A stretch of DNA of 15,377 nt. It comes from Micavibrio sp. UBA2020. GTDB lineage: Bacteria; Pseudomonadota; Alphaproteobacteria; Micavibrionales; UBA2020. The DNA is taken from NCBI GenBank assembly GCA_002334985.1, contig DDBY01000181.1, positions 1-15,377 on the forward strand, in the 5' to 3' direction. The notes beneath the pieces were generated by a model. The model made no database searches. It was not told the DNA's origin and was given only the letters and a program-made list of their open reading frames with translations. Each line of letters opens with the position of its first letter. The stretch's first letter is position 1. Position numbers and translations under genes: made by a program. Shown here in pieces: positions 1 to 7,007 of the stretch.

Positions 1-649
1 GGGCAGATTCGTAATCACTGTCGGCCTCGCGCGCCAGCGTCACCATCAAATCCGCGTTGGCGCCAGACACATGGCGCACTTCGTGCAAAAATGTGTGCAG
101 CCATTTATCGGACGCGCTCAGCTGCAGGTCAGAAGAGACGCTTTGCGCGACGCGCGGGGCTGAAACAAAAACCACATCCGGCGACCATGCCCCGCCCCGC
201 TGCGCAAGACCAAGGACATGGGGACTGTTCATTTGCTCCCATGTATCGTTGTTGCCTCTCAGCGTCGAGATAAGCGGCGAAGACAAAAACGCATGCGCCT
301 TGCCCCAGATATTATCGGGGCGCACGCGGATGTTATTGCGGTCAGGCGCGAGGTCCTGCACCAGCGCGGAGGGATAACCCCTCTGCGAGAGAACTTCTTC
401 GGCTGTCGGGAAAAGATTTGCCGCCATCGGCATGGCCAGCAGCGGCACGCCGAAGAAAATCGCCGTCTTGCCCAGTGACAAACGCGGCCACAGGCTGCCC
501 GCACGGAAACTGACGGGCGCGACAAGGGCGGAGCTGAAATAAAGCGCAGATTTGACAACCTTTTTCCAAAGCGGCAGGGACGCGCTTTTATCGGGCGCAG
601 CCTGCGGGGCTTCTTCTTGCGGGGGTCGTGGTGCGGGCGCTTCTGTCAT
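1..649 (-). CDS. membrane-anchored protein with HEXXH motif (3' end beyond window)
   Basis: An open frame of 216 codons runs from ATG at 649 off the left edge without a stop, so the C-terminus is missing. An AGGTGAG ribosome binding site directly precedes the start. The protein has a Pro/Ala/Glu-rich N-terminus (residues 1-25), a hydrophobic segment at about 61-80 that is a likely membrane anchor, then a soluble part with the zincin-type motif HEVRH (H189, E190, H193; bases 71-85). Fifteen residues after H193 comes READSD (E208, D210), resembling the third-ligand EAD motif of some gluzincins. It starts 25 nt after the stop of the upstream gene, so the two are probably co-transcribed. I do not recognise the family. 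A zinc peptidase is an inference from the motifs; the HEXXH could also be chance. Confidence 0.75.
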   Translation of the reverse strand, partial: MTEAPAPRPPQEEAPQAAPDKSASLPLWKKVVKSALYFSSALVAPVSFRAGSLWPRLSLGKTAIFFGVPLLAMPMAANLFPTAEEVLSQRGYPSALVQDLAPDRNNIRVRPDNIWGKAHAFLSSPLISTLRGNNDTWEQMNSPHVLGLAQRGGAWSPDVVFVSAPRVAQSVSSDLQLSASDKWLHTFLHEVRHVSGANADLMVTLAREADSDYESA

Positions 650-674
650 CTCACCTATGGCATTTCATGTTTGA

Positions 675-1184
675 TTAAAAGCCAGCGGCAGATTTGCGCG
701 GCTGCGCGGCTTCTGCGGGCTCGTTCGCGTTTGCGGGCGTGCCTACGGCAATATCTGCCGGCATATCATCGCCTGCGTGCAGGAATTCGATTTTATCCGC
801 CAGCATGCGCGTGGTTTGTTGCGTAAACACGGTGTTGCCGCCTTGCGGCTTCAGACCAAAAACGCGGCAAATGCCCATGGCCACGTCGCCGCCAATACCG
901 GCGAGCGCATCGCGCAAAAAGAAGCCTTCTTTGCTGAATTCTTTTTTCAGCTCGCGCAGGCCGTTCGGCGCAATCGCGGCGAAGACAACAGGCACGGCGA
1001 TGAAGCCCAGGAAAATAGGTTCAATCACGCACATCACAGCGGCAACGGCAACAAAGGCAACGGTGCCGTATGCCTTCGCACGCGTCATCGCGCCGTAGAT
1101 TTTTTCGTAGTCTTTTGCGGGGATATCCTGCGCGCGCACATTGGCGGCGATGTCTTGGGCGGCGATGTCTTGGCGACGTTCCAT
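675..1184 (-). CDS. small unknown membrane protein with QDIAA repeats
   Basis: A 169-residue protein of unknown function. The N-terminus holds a short repeat (QDIAA twice, then a diverged AQDIPA at about 18-23), a hydrophobic hairpin spans about 38-71 (two likely membrane segments), and the Ala/Pro-rich tail from about 140 looks disordered. Starting at ATG 1184, it is preceded by an AAAGG-type ribosome binding site. The layout (short N-terminal cytosolic part, two membrane helices, a charged helix such as RELKKEF, disordered tail) resembles the two paralogs encoded upstream, so it may be a distant relative, but the similarity is too weak to be sure. A TTGACA-containing promoter candidate lies 65 nt upstream. 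The HEXXH gene follows after 25 nt. Confidence 0.7.
   Translation of the reverse strand: MERRQDIAAQDIAANVRAQDIPAKDYEKIYGAMTRAKAYGTVAFVAVAAVMCVIEPIFLGFIAVPVVFAAIAPNGLRELKKEFSKEGFFLRDALAGIGGDVAMGICRVFGLKPQGGNTVFTQQTTRMLADKIEFLHAGDDMPADIAVGTPANANEPAEAAQPRKSAAGF
1144..1173. repeat. perfect 15-bp tandem repeat, two copies
   Basis: The unit GCGGCGATGTCTTGG occurs twice head to tail (1144-1158 and 1159-1173). It lies in the start of the 675-1184 gene and encodes the QDIAA peptide repeat. Since 15 is a multiple of three, copy-number change would keep the frame. Confidence 0.9.
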
Positions 1185-1248
1185 CTGTTTGACCTTTTGC
1201 AGCTGCGGCCTGCGCAGCCTCCTTGGGCTTTGTTGACAGTGGGAAGAC

Positions 1249-1277
1249 TCTCTACGCCCCTAATCAATTTATGTCAA
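1249..1277 (-). promoter_or_regulatory. possible sigma-70 promoter for the 1184-675 gene
   Basis: On the minus strand a perfect TTGACA (1277-1272) is followed after 17 nt by TAGAGA (1254-1249), a weak -10 matching the consensus at three of six positions. It would start transcription near 1241, about 57 nt before the ATG at 1184. The 174-nt gap between the genes supports a separate promoter here. Confidence 0.35.
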
Positions 1278-1358
1278 CGCGCAAAGTTTTTGACATTTTA
1301 TTGCGGAACAAAACACGCGATATCAAAACGCTGCGTATTAACCTTCGTAAACACCGCA

Positions 1359-1964
1359 TCAACCGTTGTTCGGTCCGCCATTCTTTTTGCGCGGAGTCGC
1401 AGGCGGCGTATTGGTATTTGCAGGCGGCGGCGGATTTTTCGGCGCATCGCCCGATGCGTTGTTGTTGAAATCATGCGTGCGGTCACGGCCTTCGAATACC
1501 ACACCATCGCTGATGGGGCCTTGCGTGCGCGGGCGCGTATCCGGCTGTTTGGGTTTCGGCGTGACGGCGTTTTTAAACGCGGCGCTAAGACGTGTAAGAA
1601 GGCCACCCTTGGCTTTGCTTTCGCGCCATTTGTTTTCTGCGCGGTAAACTTCGCCATGCACATTCGGGCTTTGCGCAACATGGCGCAATTCCTGAAACGC
1701 CTTGATGCCGTAATGAATACCGACGACAGAAGCCGCCAGCGAAACCACCAGCGAGCCAAACGCCCCCACCGCCGCACCAATCAGCGGCGCCGCAATCATG
1801 TGCCCGACATAAAGGATGCCGAGAGAGATGGCGCTATGCTTGCTGCCCTCTTTCGCCATTTCTTTATTGGGGTATTGGAAACAGGCTTTGAAAAAACCTT
1901 TGGTATATTGATAGCCGTACCAAAGCTTGTTCGGCTTTTGCGGCGCGGACGGTTTTACAGGCAT
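1359..1964 (-). CDS. unknown two-helix membrane protein, KLWY/YPNK paralog B
   Basis: A 201-residue protein. An N-terminal segment with KLWYGYQYTKGF and YPNKEMA is followed by two hydrophobic stretches (about 44-62 and 64-86), a charged helix with IKAFQELR and ENKWRES, and a long Pro/Asn-rich tail (about 130-201) that ends in basic, Gly-rich residues. The product of the gene just upstream shares the same landmarks in the same order: KLWY near residue 13, YPNK near 30, AF-[KQ]-[QE]-L after the membrane hairpin, a KW near 112-123 and an FEG...EFN-like motif in the tail. The two are therefore tandem paralogs. The start at 1964 has a strong AGGAG ribosome binding site. The gap to the upstream gene is 38 nt, so an operon is likely. 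Function is unknown; I recognise no domain. Confidence 0.8.
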   Translation of the reverse strand: MPVKPSAPQKPNKLWYGYQYTKGFFKACFQYPNKEMAKEGSKHSAISLGILYVGHMIAAPLIGAAVGAFGSLVVSLAASVVGIHYGIKAFQELRHVAQSPNVHGEVYRAENKWRESKAKGGLLTRLSAAFKNAVTPKPKQPDTRPRTQGPISDGVVFEGRDRTHDFNNNASGDAPKNPPPPANTNTPPATPRKKNGGPNNG

Positions 1965-2002
1965 GGTTATCTCCTGTCAAAAATCTGGTGATGCGAAAAA
2001 AA

Positions 2003-2599
2003 TCAGCGCGGGCCTTTGGTGCCGGCTTGCTGCTGCTGTTGCGGCGGTTTTGCCGCGGGCGTTTGCGGCGCGGCGGCTTGCGCCTTTTGTCCGGGCTGCG
2101 CTTTTTGGTTGAATTCATCCGCGCGGCGGATGCCTTCAAAGGTGGCTTCTTTGGGCGCCGATTGCAACGCCTGCGACACGCCGCGCACAATCTGCTTCAG
2201 CACGCTCGGGCGGTTGCGCTTTTCATGCCATTTATCTTCTGCCGCCTGGCGATGCTCCTTAAAGGAGTCGCTGTCGGCAATGAATTTCAGCTGCTTGAAA
2301 GCCTGCACGGCATGTTTACCGCCATAAAACGCAGCCGCCGCCCCTGTCACCAGCGAAATATCGGCAACCGGCAGCAGAATGTTGGTGGCCAGCGCCACAT
2401 GAAAACTCGTAAAAGAAACGCCCAGCCAGGGCACGACAACCGAAGCCACAGCCGCAACCGCGACCGTCGCGATGATGTTATTACGCGCCGCAATCGCGAC
2501 GTCTTTGTTCGGATAGCCCATTGCCTTGATAAAAGCCTTGGTGTTCTGGAAGGCGTACCAGAGTTTCCCCGGCTTTTCTCCCGTATATTCGTTGGCCAT
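2003..2599 (-). CDS. unknown two-helix membrane protein, KLWY/YPNK paralog A
   Basis: A 198-residue protein, the first gene of the leftward run and divergent from recA. Landmarks: KLWYAFQNTKAF at 12-23, YPNKDVA at 29-35, hydrophobic segments at about 41-60 and 66-92, AFKQLKF at 100-106, EDKWHEK at 121-127, FEGIRRADEFN at 154-164, then a tail rich in Ala, Pro and Gln with five consecutive Gln. It shares these landmarks with the 1359-1964 product. ATG at 2599 is preceded by GGGGGAG. The shared N-terminal block before the membrane hairpin suggests a conserved cytosolic interaction surface, but that is inference. No known function. Confidence 0.8.
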   Translation of the reverse strand: MANEYTGEKPGKLWYAFQNTKAFIKAMGYPNKDVAIAARNNIIATVAVAAVASVVVPWLGVSFTSFHVALATNILLPVADISLVTGAAAAFYGGKHAVQAFKQLKFIADSDSFKEHRQAAEDKWHEKRNRPSVLKQIVRGVSQALQSAPKEATFEGIRRADEFNQKAQPGQKAQAAAPQTPAAKPPQQQQQAGTKGPR

Positions 2600-2723
2600 C
2601 GGCTCCCCCGGCTTTATCGCGCAAAAACGGTTGTGACTTGTATATATACGCTATCCGGAATCCCCCTCTTTGGCAATTTAAACCGGACATTTCTGGAAAA
2701 AATATTATGAATAATTATTAAAT

Positions 2724-2738
2724 GTTCTTTTATTGTTC
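2724..2738. promoter_or_regulatory. LexA (SOS) box of recA
   Basis: GTTC-TTTTATT-GTTC is an exact GTTC-N7-GTTC site, the LexA operator form known from alphaproteobacteria. It lies 102 nt before the recA start and just upstream of the likely recA promoter. A third GTTC (2745-2748) follows at 6-nt spacing, and inverted GAAC half-sites occur at 2759-2762 and 2779-2782. Confidence 0.85.
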
Positions 2739-2748
2739 TCTTTTGTTC

Positions 2749-2776
2749 TTGCGCCTGAGAACAAATTGGATACAAT
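2749..2776 (+). promoter_or_regulatory. likely recA promoter
   Basis: TACAAT (2771-2776) matches the -10 consensus at five of six positions. TTGCGC (2749-2754), 16 nt upstream, is a modest -35. Transcription would start near 2783, leaving a leader of about 57 nt. The LexA box ends ten bases before the -35, so bound repressor could hinder polymerase. Confidence 0.5.
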
Positions 2777-2839
2777 GAGAACAGAGATTCGGAATTGAAA
2801 TTCATGCCACCGCATGACACAACAAGGGGAAATCACAAC

Positions 2840-3982
<1,143 letters not shown>

Positions 3983-4026
3983 CCCCGGAACCCCCCGCTT
4001 CACTTTCCTTCTCCTTGTACCCTGAG

Positions 4027-4060
4027 AAAAGGCCGGTTCCTTCCCTGACCGGCCTTTTTT
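4027..4060 (+). terminator. intrinsic terminator of recA
   Basis: A perfect 11-bp stem (4027-4037 with 4048-4058, core GGCCGGT/ACCGGCC) with a 10-nt loop is followed by a T run to 4060. It begins 44 nt after the recA stop. The A run on the left arm means it could also work weakly in the other direction. Confidence 0.92.
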
Positions 4061-4090
4061 CTTTGCGTTTCAGCGCTCTTTGTCGCCCAC

Positions 4091-4119
4091 TTGCGCCATC
4101 CGCGTGTTCGGCGTATAAG
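4091..4119 (+). promoter_or_regulatory. probable sigma-70 promoter for the 4166 gene
   Basis: TTGCGC (4091-4096), a 17-nt spacer, then TATAAG (4114-4119, five of six -10 matches). Transcription would start near 4126, 40 nt before the first ATG. It lies just after the recA terminator, as expected for an independent unit. Confidence 0.45.
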
Positions 4120-4165
4120 TTTTCAAGTTTCATAATATACGAACAGAATAGCGGAACCCGTTTCC

Positions 4166-4441
4166 ATGATGATGATGTTTTTCAACCATCTGGCCGTTCT
4201 TGACCGCCAGCCTTTGCCGAAAGTAGAGCCCGGCGCAGGCGATGCTTTGTGGCTGACCGCGAAGACAGGCGACAAAGTCATGACACCCGCACTCTGCAAG
4301 CAGCATTTGCGCACGCAGCGCGACATGGAAAGCAAAGTCGCGGAAATGAAAGAGCGCGGCGACAGCATCGCGCAAAAATCCCGCATTAGTTATCGCCGCC
4401 ACGAAGACGGCCGCTCCGGCACCATTCGTTTCGATTTTTAA
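4166..4441 (+). CDS. small protein of unknown function
   Basis: An open frame of up to 91 residues starting with four consecutive ATG codons (4166-4177); which is used is unclear, and the ribosome binding site (GCGGAA at 4151-4156) is weak. The N-terminus (FFNHLAVLDRQPL) is moderately hydrophobic. The middle and end are charged (RDMESKVAEMKERGD, then SYRRHEDGRSGTIRFDF), suggesting a small soluble protein with a helix and a beta-like end. Codon use resembles the neighbours. The opposite strand is also open over this stretch, but the promoter and orientation favour the plus strand. No family recognised. Confidence 0.6.
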   Translation: MMMMFFNHLAVLDRQPLPKVEPGAGDALWLTAKTGDKVMTPALCKQHLRTQRDMESKVAEMKERGDSIAQKSRISYRRHEDGRSGTIRFDF

Positions 4442-4448
4442 TTTCTCG

Positions 4449-4475
4449 GAATACCCGCCGCGAATACTCCGCCGC
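4449..4475. repeat. short imperfect tandem repeat
   Basis: GAATACCCGCCGC (4449-4461) is followed directly by GAATACTCCGCCGC (4462-4475), two copies differing by one inserted base. Non-coding; no function evident. Confidence 0.5.
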
Positions 4476-4530
4476 CCTTGCCGCCCGCTTGAGGAGGTTA
4501 GCGCATTGAAATTACTTTTCTTTTATAGCC

Positions 4531-4558
4531 TTGACAATCAAAGGCCTGATTAAATAAT
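4531..4558 (+). promoter_or_regulatory. strong sigma-70-type promoter for the 4591-5458 gene run
   Basis: A perfect -35 TTGACA (4531-4536), a 16-nt spacer and AATAAT (4553-4558, five of six -10 matches). Transcription would start near 4565, about 26 nt before the ATG at 4591. The spacer contains the inverted repeat AATCA-N6-TGATT (4536-4551), which could be a repressor site or chance. Confidence 0.6.
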
Positions 4559-4590
4559 ATGCAAACTCTTTAAAAGTACACAGGCACAAA

Positions 4591-4815
4591 ATGGCCAAAG
4601 ACGATTTCTGGAACAACGGCGCGAAAAGCGAACGCGCCTATGCCCGCATCAGCGATACGCTGAATGCAGCTGCCATGCGCGAGGCTCTCGCCCGTGAAGC
4701 CGCCGCCGAGGAAGCCGACCGCCTGAAACGCGCGGCCGAAGAAGAAGCCAAAAAACCGAAACCCGTGCTTTGCAAAGCCTGCGGCGAGATGACCACCAAA
4801 CCTTGCCAGCCCTAG
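4591..4815 (+). CDS. small Ala/Glu-rich protein with C-terminal CXXC...C
   Basis: A 74-residue protein of unknown function. It begins MAKDDFWNNG, continues with a long Ala/Glu/Arg/Lys-rich helix (about 24-55, probable coiled coil), and ends with CKACGEMTTKPC (C61, C64, C72), a CX2CX7C arrangement that could bind a metal with one further ligand. A weak AGG lies 6 nt before the ATG. It is the first gene behind the TTGACA promoter and is followed after 12 nt by the next gene. The DFW near the start recalls DNFW in the third gene of the run, perhaps a shared short motif. Confidence 0.7.
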   Translation: MAKDDFWNNGAKSERAYARISDTLNAAAMREALAREAAAEEADRLKRAAEEEAKKPKPVLCKACGEMTTKPCQP

Positions 4816-4827
4816 AAAAGAAAAGCC

Positions 4828-5196
4828 ATGCGCGGAACAACCAGCGAAAAAGCCCTCCTCGAACTCTTCAATAAATATGCCGGCGCACATGGCGGCGATA
4901 CCGCCACCTATTACACATCGTCCCATGTTGTGCTGATTGAACAAGGCGCGCATGGCGTGCGCATCAGCATCTCCGGCCATGACGAAGACGTGCAAAACCG
5001 CGCCGTACAAAAAGACGCTGCGCCTTTTGAATCCGACCCGCTGTGGACACCTGCCCGCGCCGACCGCAAAGCCACCGCCGAAGGCATGACAGCTTTCATC
5101 AAAGAAGCGAAGCACCGCGAGGACAATCCCCCCGTCAGCAAGGATGAAGCGCAGGCGCGTATTCTGCGCGCAAGCGGTTTGCGCATCATCATATAA
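4828..5196 (+). CDS. small soluble protein of unknown function
   Basis: A 122-residue protein with no signal peptide or membrane segment. It has an N-terminal helix (SEKALLELFNKYAGAHGG), a likely beta region (SSHVVLIEQGAHGVRISISG) and an acidic/basic C-terminal helix that ends in hydrophobic residues (GLRIII). The purine-rich AAAAGAAAAG before the start is a poor ribosome binding site, so translation may depend on coupling to the gene 12 nt upstream. The next gene begins 4 nt after the stop. No family recognised; operon membership is the main clue. Confidence 0.7.
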   Translation: MRGTTSEKALLELFNKYAGAHGGDTATYYTSSHVVLIEQGAHGVRISISGHDEDVQNRAVQKDAAPFESDPLWTPARADRKATAEGMTAFIKEAKHREDNPPVSKDEAQARILRASGLRIII

Positions 5197-5200
5197 ATCC

Positions 5201-5458
5201 ATGAACCTGCCGCCCCGCGATACAAACCCGCTCGACAATTTCTGGATGACGCCCGCGATGGGGCTGCGCATGGAATTTTCATTTGCGCAGAGCGTCATCG
5301 GCATGGCGCAAACGATAGAGCAAAAACGCGCTGCTGCCGAAGCCGCAAAAGCGGAAACCCGCGCGGACATTGCGAACGCGCAAAGCGCATCAGCCCCTAT
5401 ACCCGGCGAAATCCCCCTTCCGCCTATACCGCCGCCCGCGCGTTTTCTGCGTTATTAA
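5201..5458 (+). CDS. small protein with coiled coil and proline-rich end
   Basis: An 85-residue protein. I chose ATG 5201 because it lies 4 nt after the upstream stop; an in-frame ATG at 5144 would overlap that gene by 53 nt. The product has a DNFW motif (12-15), a hydrophobic/Met-rich stretch (MTPAMGLRMEFSFAQSVIGM), an Ala/Glu/Lys helix (about 39-60) and a proline-rich tail (PLPPIPPPARFLRY). It is the last gene of the three-gene run and ends facing smpB, with 106 nt and a terminator hairpin between them. Function unknown. Confidence 0.65.
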   Translation: MNLPPRDTNPLDNFWMTPAMGLRMEFSFAQSVIGMAQTIEQKRAAAEAAKAETRADIANAQSASAPIPGEIPLPPIPPPARFLRY

Positions 5459-5513
5459 TCTGCGCATTTCCGCGCTATTAACCCGCGCGCTTTCGCGCTG
5501 CTAAATTGACATG

Positions 5514-5537
5514 AAAAAGGCGGCTTCACGCCGCCTT
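5514..5537 (-). terminator. intrinsic terminator downstream of smpB
   Basis: A perfect 8-bp GC-rich stem (5517-5524 with 5530-5537) and a 5-nt loop; read on the minus strand it is followed by a run of five T. It lies 27 nt after the smpB stop and between convergent genes. For the plus strand there is no T run, though the hairpin may still help. Confidence 0.8.
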
Positions 5538-5564
5538 GCCTGAACAAAACACGCTGCAAATTTT

Positions 5565-6059
5565 TCAGCCGCGCTCCCGCATTACGCGCGCTTTTTCGCG
5601 CTGCCAGTCGCGTTTCTTTTCCGTCTCGCGCTTGTCGTGCTGTTTTTTGCCTGTGGCAATACCCAGCTCCACCTTGGCGATGCCGCGGCTGTTGAAATAA
5701 ATCGACAGCGGTATCAGCGTCGTCCCCTTGCGGTTGACCGCACCGATAAGCCTGCTCATCTGGTTCTTATGCAGCAGCAATTTGCGCGGACGGCGCACTT
5801 CGTGCTGCATTTTAACATGCGCCTTGTTGTATTCGGGGATATAGGCATTGATGAGAAAAATCTCGCTCCCCTCCACGCCGGCATAGCTTTCGCTCACGCT
5901 GGCCTGACCGGAGCGCAGGGATTTTACTTCAGTCCCCGTCAGCATAATGCCCGCCTCGACCACGTCTTCGATAAAATAATCGAAACGCGCCCGGCGGTTT
6001 TGCGCCACGGTTTTATTATTCGGGTCGGACTTGCCGTTATTTTTGTTTTTTCCGGCCAT
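5565..6059 (-). CDS. smpB: tmRNA-binding protein SmpB
   Basis: A 164-residue protein, close to the usual 150-165. SmpB brings tmRNA to stalled ribosomes in trans-translation. Landmarks are the N-terminal [15 protein letters not shown], the [15 protein letters not shown] block, [17 protein letters not shown] and a long basic C-terminal tail ([18 protein letters not shown]) that enters the decoding centre in known SmpBs. The N-terminal 15 residues are Asn/Lys-rich and variable. ATG 6059 is preferred; GTG at 6062 is adjacent and in frame. The start lies 12 nt after the dapA stop with only a weak ribosome binding site, so it is probably translated from the dapA transcript. The dapA-smpB order is common in alphaproteobacteria. 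Confidence 0.97.
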   Translation of the reverse strand: MAGKNKNNGKSDPNNKTVAQNRRARFDYFIEDVVEAGIMLTGTEVKSLRSGQASVSESYAGVEGSEIFLINAYIPEYNKAHVKMQHEVRRPRKLLLHKNQMSRLIGAVNRKGTTLIPLSIYFNSRGIAKVELGIATGKKQHDKRETEKKRDWQREKARVMRERG

Positions 6060-6071
6060 CACCGCATACCG

Positions 6072-6989
6072 TTATTTTTTCAGCTTGATGCCCGCCGCGC
6101 TCATGGCCGCATCCAGCAGTTTTTCGGTCGCCTTGCCGACAGGTATCATGGGCAGGCGCAAATCGGGCGCAATTTTACCCATACGCGTCAGGCAGTATTT
6201 GGCGGGCGACGGGTTGGTTTCGGCAAACAGTGTTTTGTGAAGCGGCAGCAACTGGTCGCGGATTTTTTCAAACGCTTTCCAGTCTTTTTTCTGCCACGCG
6301 TTATGCAGGTCGGCGCAAAGCTTGGGCGCGACGTTGGCGGTGACAGAAATGCAGCCATGACCGCCCTGCGCCAGATAGGCGGCAACCGTGCCGTCTTCAC
6401 CCGACAACTGGATAAAACCATCCCCCAGCGCCTGGCGGATTTGCAGCGGTCGCGTGAGGTCAACCGACGCGTCTTTGATGCCGGCAATACGCTTCAGCGC
6501 CGCAAGGCGCACAACCGTATCGACCGAAATCTCAACACCGGTGCGGCCGGGCACGTTATACAAAATCACGGGCAGGCCCTGTTTGTCGTTCACGGCCTTG
6601 TAATGCTGGTACATGCCCTCTTGCGTGGGCTTGTTATAATAGGGCGTAACGACTAGAATGCCGTCAGCGCCTGCTTTTTCGGCGAAACGACCCAAATCAA
6701 CCGATTTTTCCGTCGCGTTGGAGCCCGCACCGGCAATCACCGGCACACGGCCTGCCGCAGCCTCGATACAGGCAACAATCAGGGATTTGTGTTCGCTGTC
6801 GGACAAAGTCGGGGTTTCACCCGTTGTACCACAAGGAACCAAACCATGCGTGCCGCTGGCAATGTGCCACTCGACAAGCTTCTGAAACGCATCCACATCC
6901 ACCTTGCCGTTTTTAAACGGGGTGACGAGCGCGACGTAGGAGCCGGTAAAGGCATGTTTGGTTTTGGTACTGCTTTTTTTCGTGGCCAT
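6072..6989 (-). CDS. dapA: 4-hydroxy-tetrahydrodipicolinate synthase
   Basis: A 305-residue (beta/alpha)8-barrel enzyme that condenses pyruvate with aspartate semialdehyde in the lysine/meso-diaminopimelate pathway, supplying peptidoglycan precursors. Schiff-base lysine K172 (GIKDAS), the proton-relay tyrosines Y144 (LYNVPGRT) and Y118 (TPYYN), T55/T56 (CGTTGE) and R149 are all present, 11 residues later than in E. coli because of a Lys/Thr-rich N-terminal extension. ATG 6989 has AGGGAG at good spacing. A promoter candidate lies at 7045-7017. It is divergent from the lytic transglycosylase gene with 18 nt between starts and leads into smpB. No catalytic residue is missing. Confidence 0.97.
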   Translation of the reverse strand: MATKKSSTKTKHAFTGSYVALVTPFKNGKVDVDAFQKLVEWHIASGTHGLVPCGTTGETPTLSDSEHKSLIVACIEAAAGRVPVIAGAGSNATEKSVDLGRFAEKAGADGILVVTPYYNKPTQEGMYQHYKAVNDKQGLPVILYNVPGRTGVEISVDTVVRLAALKRIAGIKDASVDLTRPLQIRQALGDGFIQLSGEDGTVAAYLAQGGHGCISVTANVAPKLCADLHNAWQKKDWKAFEKIRDQLLPLHKTLFAETNPSPAKYCLTRMGKIAPDLRLPMIPVGKATEKLLDAAMSAAGIKLKK

Positions 6990-7007
6990 TCTTTTTCTCC
7001 CTGGCGG

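Noticed and set aside
777..1991. A 404-codon open frame on the plus strand
   Set aside because: It lies antisense to two genes with ribosome binding sites and shared protein motifs; its product is Arg/His-rich and low in normal structure, typical of a shadow frame in GC-rich DNA.
2640..2649. Perfect palindrome GTATATATAC upstream of the 2599 gene
   Set aside because: Simple TA repeat; possibly part of an AT-rich promoter, but no well-spaced -35 found, so not listed as a site.
4130..4402. Minus-strand frames over the small gene at 4166-4441
   Set aside because: Both strands are open, but only the plus strand has a promoter in position; not fully excluded.
5461..5506. GCGC-rich near-repeats with TATTAA/GCTAA endings after the 5458 stop
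   Set aside because: Degenerate and without a T run; the copies differ too much to call a repeat family or terminator.
5637..6656. A 339-codon open frame on the plus strand
   Set aside because: It is antisense to smpB and dapA, both certain.
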